A stretch of DNA of 64,000 bases from Tetmemena sp. SeJ-2015 (Eukaryota; Ciliophora; Spirotrichea; Sporadotrichida; Oxytrichidae), in the NCBI GenBank assembly GCA_027382625.1, contig JAJKFJ010022777.1, positions 62,001-126,000 of the forward strand, read 5' to 3'. Both the position numbers and the translations under genes were made by a program. Each line of letters opens with the position of its first letter. Within the stretch, counting starts at the first letter, position 1. This document shows positions 1 to 9,756 of the stretch, piece after piece. Under the pieces are notes generated by a model that saw only the letters and a list, made by a program, of their open reading frames with translations, was not told where the DNA came from and ran no database searches.

Positions 1-1414
1 TCTTGATTTGAATACATTTGCTGTGGTCATGGGTCGCTTCTGCTTTGAACCTTTCATTTTAGAAAAATAATTTTAAAAAAGAAACCATCAAATCTACCAA
101 TCACTATACGCATAAATTAAGATTTATTACTAACATTTAATCTAAGTTTATATCTATGATGATCTCCTTTTATAAAGTGTCTTCTTTAGAATTGCTTGTA
201 TACTTGGCTAGAACTGGAATGAGGTCTGTATGAATCTTAAGGACTGATTTTAATGCAGTATCGTTTCTGTCAAGCTTAGAGTAACAATCTGCAATGTGAA
301 TCCAGAATGCTATATCACTTATTTAAATAACTTATTTTGAAATTTTTGAATCTTAAAATATTAAATTGTCGGCCTAAATACCCAGAGGCCTTTCAAAGTA
401 AGTAAGATTTTCATTTGCAAGAGAAGAATTTAAAATATGCTGTTCATATAATTAATTAAGAGGACTAATGGCAAATGCATCTTTCAAAGAAGGGTAATTA
501 GGTCTTAGATTTTACTTCTTACTAAGCCAAAAACTATGATACCTAGACCCATTTAGGAAACAGTCCAAAGCTTGCTAAAAGTTCCCTATTGACAGAGCCT
601 TCAACCCAATTATATAGTAGGGCAAGACTGAGAGAGGAGACACTTTTTACAACTTAATTGCATTTTGCAAAGCTTCATCTTTCCTTCCTTGAGACATCAA
701 AATTAAGAAGAAGAGCATTTGAGAGTCGTAGTTTGAGGGCTGAAGCAAGCAGGCCTTGTCAATACATTTAAGAGCTCTGGTAATATCTCTCTCTTTCACA
801 AAGTAATAGATACCAAGGCAGAGGAATATTTCGGGGTTCGTTTAATCTAGCTTTAGTGCTTGCAGCCATTAAGTTACATCTTGCTTTGGATTCAAACCAA
901 GCTTTTTCTCAAAAAGGAAATAGATAGTTCCAAGCTTAATCTAAGCTTCTAGGTTCTTAGGGTCATATGCCAGTACTTCCTTCATTGCTGAGATTATTCC
1001 TTTGAGAACTAAAATTTTCTCATCATCATTGGAAGTCAATTGATCTAGATAGGAATAGGTAAGCCAAGCTTTAGAGAGCTTAGCCCACTATACAAGCTAA
1101 CTCTTTTCAGAGTCGACTCCTACATTAGAATTTTGATCTCCTATTTAGTCTAAAGCGTCCTTGGCTGCTTTCCAATCTCCAATAGAGAGGCTTTAATGGA
1201 ACTTTAGCTTTGGAAGGTTTTCTTCAATCAGAAAAGCGTTTGTGGCATTAGTGCCTTACAAATGCTCTAGCTGCTTAACGCACGATAGGAAGTAAGTATT
1301 CTTTTAAGTTTGGGTCATGGAGACTTGAGGGTTGGCCAGTATACTTCCTAGATAGAGCAAGATTTTGATATTAAGCCTAAATATTTTTAGTAAAATCTGT
1401 TCAATCTTACTCAT
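1..1414 (-). CDS. TPR-repeat protein, SKI3/TTC37-like, truncated by window start
   Basis: Read with TAA/TAG as Gln, the minus strand is open from an ATG at 1414 (MSKIEQILLK) down towards the window edge, with one or two probable introns or IESs between about 300 and 480. Helical repeats of TPR type are visible, for example residues around LAYDPKNLEAQIKLGTIYFL, the stretch PEIFLCLGIYYFVKERD and DIAFWIHIADCYSKLDRND. The repeat layout resembles the TPR scaffold SKI3/TTC37 of the SKI RNA-exosome adaptor, but also other large TPR proteins, so that name is an inference. The C terminus lies outside the window. An in-frame second ATG (MTQTQKNTY) may be the real start. The two following genes in the same orientation are also TPR-like, so they could be scrambled parts of one gene. 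Confidence 0.6.
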
Positions 1415-1788
1415 AATGAACAGGAGGAATAAACTTTTTGAAGGCAAACTACTGCAAAAAGCCTAGAGTATTATTTAAGCACCCAAAAGCATTTATAATG
1501 ATATATAAATTGAACTATAATATATATTGAGCAGTGTCTAAGTTTTGCTTCATATTTATTAAGCACTCGGACTATTAAAAAATGTTAAAAACTTTAAGAT
1601 TACATAATAAAGTCCGATGAAAGGAGAATAATTCTTCTCTGCCATCTGTCTCAAAATGATAATTTCTGATTCTATGTATTCTTGAGATTAAGTTTAAATT
1701 TGACTCTTCTCATTATTGATCTTCTTCAATTGTTGCTCATTCAATAAAGTTATAAATTATATAATCGCTGCTCAGTATGGAGGAATGC

Positions 1789-2502
1789 ATTATACTGCAG
1801 AATTTAATGCAAAATAGAGAGTGTCCGACGGAAATACTTTGTTCAAACCATGTGCTTTTCAACTTCTAGTGCTTTGAAGCCTTGTAGAGGAAGCTTTAGA
1901 AGTGATATATATAACTTATCATATATTTAAACTTTTTAATTTTTAATGGCTGTTAATCTCATTCCATCTCCACATATCTCAGTACAAGTATCTTTAGCTA
2001 GTCCAGTCTTAGTTTCTCGAAAGCAATAGTGAAATTAGGGTCTCTCTCTGCCACTCCTCCCCTCTTGAGGAACTCTTCATCTTTCTTCTTTTGATCCTAT
2101 TTAGTTTAACTTGAACACTTTTGACACTTTGGCTTCTGTCGTAGTTCATCAAAGTTATCTGATAGTCAACGTATTCTTTAGTCAACTACTTCAAAGAGTG
2201 GAAAAGCTCACTTTTCCTTCCTCAAGAGGGGAGGAGTGGCAGAGAGAGACCCTAATTTCACTATTGCTTTCGAGAAACTAAGACTGGACTAGCTAAAGAT
2301 ACTTGTACTGAGATATGTGGAGATGGAATGAGATTAACAGCCATTAAAAATTAAAAAGTTTAAATATATGATAAATTATATATATCACTTCTAAAGCTTC
2401 CTCTACAAGGCTTCAAAGCACTAGAAGTTGAAAAGCACATGGTTTGAACAAAGTATTTCCGTCGGACACTCTCTATTTTGCATTAAATTCTGCAGTATAA
2501 TG
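1789..2502. repeat. long inverted repeat, ~282-bp arms, 149-bp spacer
   Basis: Positions 1789-2070 are the near-perfect reverse complement of 2220-2502; only an occasional mismatch is visible (near 1918 and 2373). The spacer 2071-2219 is unique. On the minus strand the spacer plus left arm carries the apparent 3' end of the preceding TPR gene: residues FDELRQKPKCQKCSSQ, then EEFLKRGGVAERDPNFTI, ending RYVEME before a TGA at 1959. The right arm is therefore an inverted copy of a gene 3' end together with its downstream sequence. Confidence 0.9.
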
Positions 2503-3995
2503 AGAGTAGTTAGAGGGTACTTAGCCTAGCTTTTGACTTGAATTGAGTCAGCTTACTTAAATTCTTCAGATTAAGAAATCTCCTTTAGTGAGTTGATTAG
2601 CTCATTATAGTTTATAGTACTCTCACCAATGTGCAAACTTGATACTACTAGATACTTAAAATAGTTTGGAGCCTGCTGATTCAGCAAGGAGTTAACTATC
2701 CTTTCATCCTTGAAGTTTTGAAGTAGATACAAAGGCTTGCTTATAATTTATATTATAGTATTATACGTTCAGCCCCGATTTTTCACTACTGGCTAGGAAG
2801 TCAGCTTGCCCAGTAAGTAGCCACTAGTTTTTGTCTTTTTCTGAACTTTAGAGAAGTTGCTTCAAATCCACTCATAATTGGCATGTTGCAGTCCATTAAT
2901 TAACTAAATTTAGTGGGTTAATAGTAAAATTACCTATTTTTTTGACATTTTTCAGTCAATACTCGGCCGACAAGGAGCGCTTCAGTACCAATAAGGTATA
3001 ACTCATGCTTTCATCCTTGAAGTTTTGGAGTAGATACAAAGGCTTGCTTATAATTAATATTAGAGCAGTTTATGCAAAAATAAGTTGCAAAGTTCAAGGT
3101 AGTTTTCACAATCTTCGACATACCTTGGAGCTTGCTCTGGATTCAGAGAAGTTACTTGAAGTGGAATGTATTTGTCTAACTCCTTCAGCAACTTCTCACT
3201 AAGCACTGAAACTTCAGAGTTTTGCGGATCGAGTTCCTAAATCTTCTTCATTAAGTCTAGAGTAAGTTGTAGCTTGGGTTTGTAAAAGGGTGACATTTTC
3301 AATAGTCTAAATTCAATTACCACATTATTAAAGTAATATGGATTGTAAAGATAAGGATCGCGCTTTTCTGTCTGAATTTGTTATCAAGCTTAGTGTTCTA
3401 AAAGATCCTAAAGTAAACTCAAAAAGTGAGAGGTAGATTATCTTTGCATTATAAGATCATAAGACAGGTTTATATCTTCTCTAGTTCATCAAATTTATCT
3501 ATCTGCTAATACTTCAGCGCGAGGGTTTGTAGTTCTTGCTCAAACTTATCCCATCTTTCTTTCCTCATAAGAGATATAATTTGTAAAATTGACTTTCCTT
3601 TCAAAGAATTCAACAAGCTGGTGATGATAGTAAATATTTTGCTGTTCGAGTTCTCTCCTTTGTTTTTGGTTGGCTTGCTGCATGAAGCTTGCTGTCGCCT
3701 CTACTCCGACACTCAAAACTTAAAACATAGAACTTTAATCTAATATAAAGGGAATATAAACTTGGAAGATAATCTTGTCATCATCAGTTCCTGGATTTAG
3801 AGACAGTAAAAGATTCTAGCAGTAAACTAAAGAGCTTTAAAATTCTCCTAACTTGTAAAGACAGTTGGCTATCAAAGCTGCCACTGTTGCATTTGCTGGG
3901 TTCAATTTTTCAATTCCTTGGCAGATTTAAAGAGCTTGTTGATAGTTGCCGTCCTTAATCAGGGCTGACACTTCGTTTAGTTATTTTGCAGACAT
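1959..3995 (-). CDS. TPR-like protein of unknown identity, interrupted
   Basis: The start ATG at 3995 gives MSAKQLNEVSALIKDGNY followed by QQALQICQGIEKLNPANATV, a typical TPR helix pair. The frame then runs through a Gln-rich middle (FMQQANQKQRRELEQQN) and a second helical part (PQNSEVSVLSEKLLKELDK). Around 3060 the frame breaks at a 57-bp direct repeat, and coding resumes in the second copy (ISKPLYLLQNFKDERIVN to about 2510). The probable C terminus lies in the 1959-2219 inverted-repeat region. Interruptions between 2520 and 3060 look like IESs. I do not recognise the family; the N-terminal repeats suggest a scaffold protein. It is in tandem with TPR genes on both sides. Confidence 0.5.
2701..3064. 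repeat. 57-bp imperfect direct repeat flanking a 250-bp insert
   Basis: Positions 2701-2757 and 3008-3064 match at all but about three bases and are in direct orientation, offset by 307 bp. The copy at 3008 joins coding sequence on its right. The copy at 2701 joins coding sequence on its left (minus-strand residues NFKDERIVNSLLNQQ). Removing one copy plus the insert would join the two coding stretches, as a very long IES pointer would. Confidence 0.75.
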
Positions 3996-4114
3996 AATCT
4001 ATTTAAGATATTAATATACAATTCAATGAGAATGGTGATATTTATTAAAGCAAGAACCATTAAAGCAACATTTATTCTTATGTGAAATTATATTGCCAGT
4101 AATTAAAAATAAAA

Positions 4115-7100
4115 TCAAGAAATTATCTAATAAAGAATCCTCTAAGTTAAAAGTTTTTTTGTATCAAAGGGTGTAAGCTTCTTCGATCTTAAAAAAGCAT
4201 TTTTATCAAAAATATTTTTGTGATCTGTTGATGACCCTTGAGAAGATTGAGTGCCTTTGAAAGACTCTTCTGGCTCTTTAGCTTAAGTACTTCTGCATTA
4301 TAAACTTTAGAGTCTTGCTCTGAGAAGTCATTCTCAAGTCTTATGCCTTGCTCTCTTGCTATCTGGAAAGTTTTCTCTGCCTAGTGCTTTAACAAGTAAG
4401 CTAGCCCTAATAAGAATTTCAAGTTCTGAAGATTCTGCTATTTCGAAATTAGTCCAATGGCCATTTGCATCTGGTCTACTATATCAACCTTAAGCGAAGC
4501 TATTAATCCAATTGTACTCAGATAGAATTCCTTGTACTCCTTCAACTCATTCTTATGCTTTAAAATTAACAGCTTTCAATAATTAAAGTATTCTGGCAAA
4601 TGCAGTTTAGGAACTCCTTTTCATAAGTTCCATCTGTCGCAATCTCAAGAGGCTTGATGCAATCTTAGAAACGATTGAGGCTAAACTTCTACAAGACGTC
4701 TATGATATTTAAGCAGTCCTTATTAATGTGACGCATGCCTTGGAGGATATCAACAATTTGCTTTTTCAGGCTATTCACTGTGGAGTGCTTCTTATTAGCG
4801 ATTGATGTAACTGTGAGATTAAGAAGCAAGAATAGCTGGATTTCAGTTCTAAACAAGGGTGGAAGAGAACTCACATAATTTTCTAGGCTCAACATGGCCT
4901 TGCCCACAGATTCGAAAGTTGTGAAATATCCATTCATAAGTAGTATCTCTTGAAGTAGTTACTACAACACTGATATATAGTCCTCTAGTACTTCTACTCT
5001 GTTCGATGGGAAACTAGACAATTAGGAAAGAGAAAAATAATAAAGAGCCAAAGTAGAGAATAAATGTATCGACTCATCATTAGGATTTCCATTTTGTTGC
5101 TTATCAGCTCGACTTATATCAATTATAAGTCTGAGGAACTATTGCTTGTCTGCTTTGAAAGTTTTTAGATTTGAAATACCTTCGCTTTATTTATTTCTTA
5201 TACAATTCTCGATGGTCTCAAAATCTTTCAGAATAAGGGAATCTTACTCAGTTTAATCTATGATTATTCCCTTTTCCATCTTTTGCAAGGCTAGTCTTAT
5301 ATATCTTTGCGCTGAGTTTAAGTCTCCCTACAGTATTAAATTCCAAATAACTTTTAAGTAGCCAGCCAGGCATTCAGGCCTCCTCATAACTTCACTGAAT
5401 AGGCTTTCTTTCTGTAAAGATCTTTGATCAAGATTATTCAAAAATAGATCTAGATATCTCTTTCCAAGCAGCCTCACTTTCTTGTATTCCTTGATAAATT
5501 GACTTCTTGTCTCTGGACAAGAGTTCAACAGATAAAGCTTGAAAATTCTTCCATATTCAATCACTGGAAGTTACTGCTTCAACCTTTCTAAACTTAATAA
5601 ACATGAATGAAGAATAAAGTTTCTAATCTGAACTCTAGGAATAAGTCAAAGAACTCTTGTAATTCTACCATCTGATCAGGATTGCTTAAGAATTTCAATT
5701 TCAAGGCTTAGTTCAATAAGTTTGCAGCAATTTCCTTGTCAACTTTATTCAGCCATTTCTCAAATATTTCTTGATCTAGAAGATTGTAGAATGGTGCTCC
5801 GTTATTCTAGAGCAGTAACTCATTGGCTAACAAAAGCTTGCTTGCAGTCATGTTATTTTATTACTCTTGGAAATTCTCAAACGCTTTAGATGCCTCTCTG
5901 TTTAGTAGTTCAGTATCATTACTTCTAAGAAGGGCTATAGTCTATTAAATCTTGAGGAAAGAATGTTGATTGTTTCCTGAGACTTGGTTTATCTATTTCT
6001 CAACTATCCTTTATAGCTAACTGATAGATTAGCTAGATGAGCATCTGATTTTTGAAGTAAGTAGCATAGAGTTGATCAAATCTGAGTGGTCATGCTTTTC
6101 CTCTTCAGCTTAATTTGCTCTCTGCATCAAGAGCTCTTACAAATCATTTGAATTGAAGTCCTTGTCTTAGTGTTCGAATTGCATGAGAGTTACAAGGTAG
6201 TTTATCTAATTGGATAAATACTGATGAATATCTATCCTTGGATCAAAGGTATCCTTCTCCTCAATGGAAATTTTCTCTTTCTCAATCTAAAGGAACATCT
6301 ATCCAAGGGAAATAGCATCCTGCATGTACTTCTTCTATTGATCCTTATTTTAATATATAACAGCTTTAAAGTGATGATAATGAATTTATTTACAATTACT
6401 CCATTCGATTACTCAAGTGCTAGTCTTGCATTTAGTATAGTAAGCAAGGCGAGATAAAGAGCGTTTAAAGACTCGACATCTCTCAGGTTTGACAATATTT
6501 GGAAGGCGTACTTCAGATTTCCTTCCTTTAAAACCTCACAGAGAAGATTATTCAAAGCAAATTAGTCTTTAAGGTCAATTTAAAGAGCCTTAAAAAAGCA
6601 TTTTAGCTTTACTTCTCTTTGCTCGGAGAAGATTCCCAGATAAACCCAGTACTCTCCGTTCTCGATTTATTCTCTAAGGATCTCTCTCATCAGATTTATC
6701 TTTTCTTTAGCCTTAAAAATGAATAACATTTTAGCCTAAGAGTCATCTCCAAACTGAATCTTGAGCAAGTGAATCATCTTGCACAAGTCTAGTTTCTGAT
6801 TTCTGATGTAAACTTGGTTTTTAACTGTTCCATTCTTAAGATTATCCTGAATAATTTACCTTTACAATTCAATAGCTCTCTCAAGTGTTTTCTGGTTATT
6901 TGTCTCTTCAGAGAGAATTTTAAGAGTTTCAACCTGAACTCTCTTGAATCTTTCACTTTGGTTTAATTTTGGTTGATCAAGAAGCTCGAAGCAGGTAAGA
7001 GATGCTTTTAGGTACTTCTCTCTTGCAATGTTTTTAGGATCTACATTGCCCTTACAGTCATTTTCTACTAATTTATTCATGTTCTCCATTATCAAAGAAG

Positions 7101-7149
7101 CCACTTCCTCAAGCTAGAGCTCAAAGCTTTTCTTTGAGTTAATAGTCAT
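4115..7149 (-). CDS. large TPR/alpha-helical repeat protein, SKI3-like second part
   Basis: The start ATG at 7149 (MTINSKKSFELQLEEVASL) leads into a long frame with TAA/TAG as Gln, ending at TGA 4115-4117 after residues TPFDTKKLLTQRILYQIIS. A probable intron near 6330-6390 (GT...AG) restores the frame to QQKKYMQDAISLGQ. The protein is about 950-1000 residues, nearly all predicted helix, with TPR-like pairs such as EYWVYLGIFSEQREVKLKCF and ALQIDLKDQFALNNLLCEVL. This pattern (tyrosine/glycine helix A, alanine-rich helix B) resembles the second half of SKI3/TTC37. It may be a separate gene or the other half of the product of the gene at 1-1414; the window does not decide. No enzyme motif is visible. 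Confidence 0.6.
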
Positions 7150-7615
7150 ATATAATAAATAATTGAGATATATTAAGTCTCAAATGAACAAATAGAGATG
7201 ACTGGCAGCAAGAATTTCAAAGATGCAAGATACTGTCTACATTTATATAGCACTTTAAATCAATAAGGATTTAAAAGTTATTATGTTTACTTTGCTGGTT
7301 ACTAGTAAGAGTTAGCAAAGATCTGAGAAGAGATAAAGTGAGTCTATATGCTTTATTTCTTCTGTGCTCATACTTTAAATTGAGCCAACAAATTGCTGAA
7401 TGTGTTGGAAACTTGTTGTGAGAGTTTCTTGCAGGAGTTAATTTCCAGTTAACTTAGATAAAAGTTGGAAAAGTTCTCCTAAATTGCCATATGCTATGAT
7501 GGTCTATTACAAATTTTATAAATTCTAAATAAAAGTGCACTTTTTAAAATTATGAAAAAAGAAACCCAAAAAGGGTTCGGTTTATCTCCAATACAAATTC
7601 TTTGAGAATAAAAAC
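7150..7615. other. intergenic, mostly AT-rich
   Basis: This lies between the start of the TPR gene (7149) and the end of the PRP4 N-terminal half. I see no convincing coding sequence, RNA or repeat. It should contain the promoter of the gene starting at 7149. Confidence 0.4.
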
Positions 7616-7617
7616 AT

Positions 7618-8775
7618 CAATTTTTATTTATTGAGGAAATTTATTTACTTTAGTTGTTAGATCCCAAAGTTTCCAAGTTTTATCGCTACTAGCAGATGCA
7701 AGATGTTTTCCCATAGGATGATAATCGACAGTGTTAACTGTATCTTCATGGCCCTTGAGATCTACATACTTCTGCAATTCGAGTGAGTCATCCATACTCC
7801 AAAGCTTGACTGTCTTATCAGCTGATCCTGTGGCCAGGTTAGGACCTTCAACTGGAATGGCACCAGCGAATGGATGGAATTTGATGCTGTTTACTCTGTC
7901 AGTGTGGCCCCTCAATTCCGTTCTGAAAAGACAATCCTCTAAACCCCATATTTTGCTAGTTCCAGACCAGCCACATGTCGCAAATAGCTCTTAATCAGGA
8001 GAAGATAACACCCTTTAGCTACGTTTCTTTCGTCTCCGTACTATGACTCCTTCACTTCATAAGTTTGGAATGCTATTCAGAAAGTCTTCAATTTCTTCCT
8101 CTTCTCTTAGCCTGTCAATATTAAATATGAAATTTATTTTCATCAATATAAAAATCAAATAGTTAAGGTTTAAAGCATACATTTTTAAAAATTATTTAAT
8201 AGCTATTGATAAACTAATTAATTTGAAGGTTTCTAGAATCATTCAAATTTCATTGTAATAAGAATTTCGAACTTTTGATAATAAAACTGCAAATTCAATT
8301 TTAAATAAAAAATATTAATTTAAAATTTATTTGTAAATTACCTGTAAATTACTTTTAAATTAAGATTAAATATTGGTTCTTCTTGCTTTTTGTTCTTGTA
8401 TTCTAAGTTGTGAAAGCGGAATAGAAAACTTAGCTATTTCAAGTCTAGCAGCTTTCAAATCTTCAGAACCCTCAGTATAGAATAACTCGTTCTCTTCTTT
8501 CTCAACTTGCTTGTTGTTTGGCGTCTCATCAAATTTAGAGAAGAAGGTTGGCGGTTTTCCATGATCAATGTAGTACTTGGTAATAGTATTCCTGAGTCTT
8601 TCTCTCCTGTCTCCAGCATCCTCACCAAACAAGCATATAGGCTGGTCCATTTCCCTCAGTCTCATTTTCACTTCTTTATCATTAGTGGGTATAGGCAGAT
8701 TTTTAGCTTTCCTCTGAATATCATACACCCTCATCAAATTCTCATGGTTTCTTATTGCTTCAGAATTACCCTAAA
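7618..8775 (-). CDS. PRP4-like U4/U6 snRNP protein, N-terminal half (scrambled or degraded)
   Basis: Residues AIRNHENLMRVYDIQRKA and then RLREMDQPICLFGEDAGDRR (about 8680-8610) are the splicing-factor motif of PRP4/PRPF4. After an AT-rich gap (8130-8365, IES or intron) come WD40 repeats: FATCGWSGTSKIWGL, RGHTDRVNSIKFHPFAG and ASASSDKTWKLWDL, ending near 7630. PRP4 binds the U4/U6 di-snRNP in the spliceosome. The remaining WD repeats are missing here and are found upstream on the same strand at 9757-11675, so the halves are in inverted order. Near 8040-8070 the frame holds a TGA and an apparent pair of frame shifts: YGDERNVAKGC is in another frame from its flanks. This is either short eliminated DNA or decay. 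The identity is secure; intactness is not. Confidence 0.85.
8130..8365. other. AT-rich non-coding insert inside PRP4
   Basis: This separates the residues IPLSQLRIQEQKARRTNI from the segment beginning RLREEEEIEDF. It is over 80% A+T by eye with no coding signal. It may be an IES or an intron; I could not settle the exact edges. Confidence 0.5.
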
Positions 8776-8789
8776 ATCTTATCAACAAT

Positions 8790-9750
8790 TTAATATGCTT
8801 TCATATAATTATATCCAATAAAGAATTAAATCAATTTTATCTATTTTTATTTAAATCTCTATTTTTAAAATAGGATAATAATTTATTTAAGTTACAAAAA
8901 TGTTACATACTTCACTTAAATACATAAAACTAACATAAAAATTAGATTAGAGAAACATACAAAAATTAAATGCAATTATCCCTATTTTTCAATTTAAAAA
9001 TATTTAATATATTTTATGGTTGAAATCTTTAGGAGTACAAATATTACATCAGATAGAGTCATAATATATTACGAGCTCTACTATTTACAAATTTTTTAAT
9101 AAATTAGTTTTTAATTTTAAATTTTTAAAAATCATTTAAAAACAAATTATATTCAAGTCATTTTATATCTCTCAAATAGTTAGTATAACTTCTAAATTTG
9201 TTTTTATTTTATCTAAAGAGCAAATAATTAATCTGAGTGATTTTTTTAAAAAGATATTGCACTCATTTATTATAACCCTAAGAATATTAAGCTGCTGCCC
9301 TTGCTTGCACAGCTGAGTTCACTAAAAATGATTATTATCCTGGTCTTAATGGCTGATTAACAATAGGCCTTTAGCTTGTTACAGACATCTATAGAACAGT
9401 TAGAAATTTATAAAAACATTACTTTAGTAGATGTCGATAGAGTGTCGTCAGAATCCATTCTTTTATTATTCAATTATTATATTTTATCATTTTGCATTTT
9501 ATAAATTTATCTATAAAGCAATTATTACTCCAAGTATAATAATCTTAAATACCTCATGATTGAATTTATTAAATGCATCCAAAAGCAAATATTTTTAAAA
9601 TATTTTTTAAAAAATTTTTAAATTTTTGATTAAAGTGTTTAAAATTTCTTTTAGTTGCTTTCACCTTCAAATTTATCCAATGATAGAGATAAGTTGTATT
9701 TGAATTTAATTCTTGATTTCACAAATTAATTAATTAACAAGATTTCTAAA
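8790..9750. other. AT-rich spacer between the two PRP4 halves
   Basis: Mostly A+T with no readable protein. It lies between the stop of the C-terminal PRP4 half (9757) and the N-terminal half, where a scrambled gene would hold eliminated DNA. Confidence 0.4.
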
Positions 9751-9756
9751 GATTTC

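Noticed and set aside
6224..6457. hydrophobic plus-strand ORF as a membrane protein
   Set aside because: It is antisense to the TPR gene and partly covers its intron; no independent support.
8507..8821. 104-codon plus-strand ORF
   Set aside because: It is antisense to the PRP4 splicing-factor motif, whose identity is strong.
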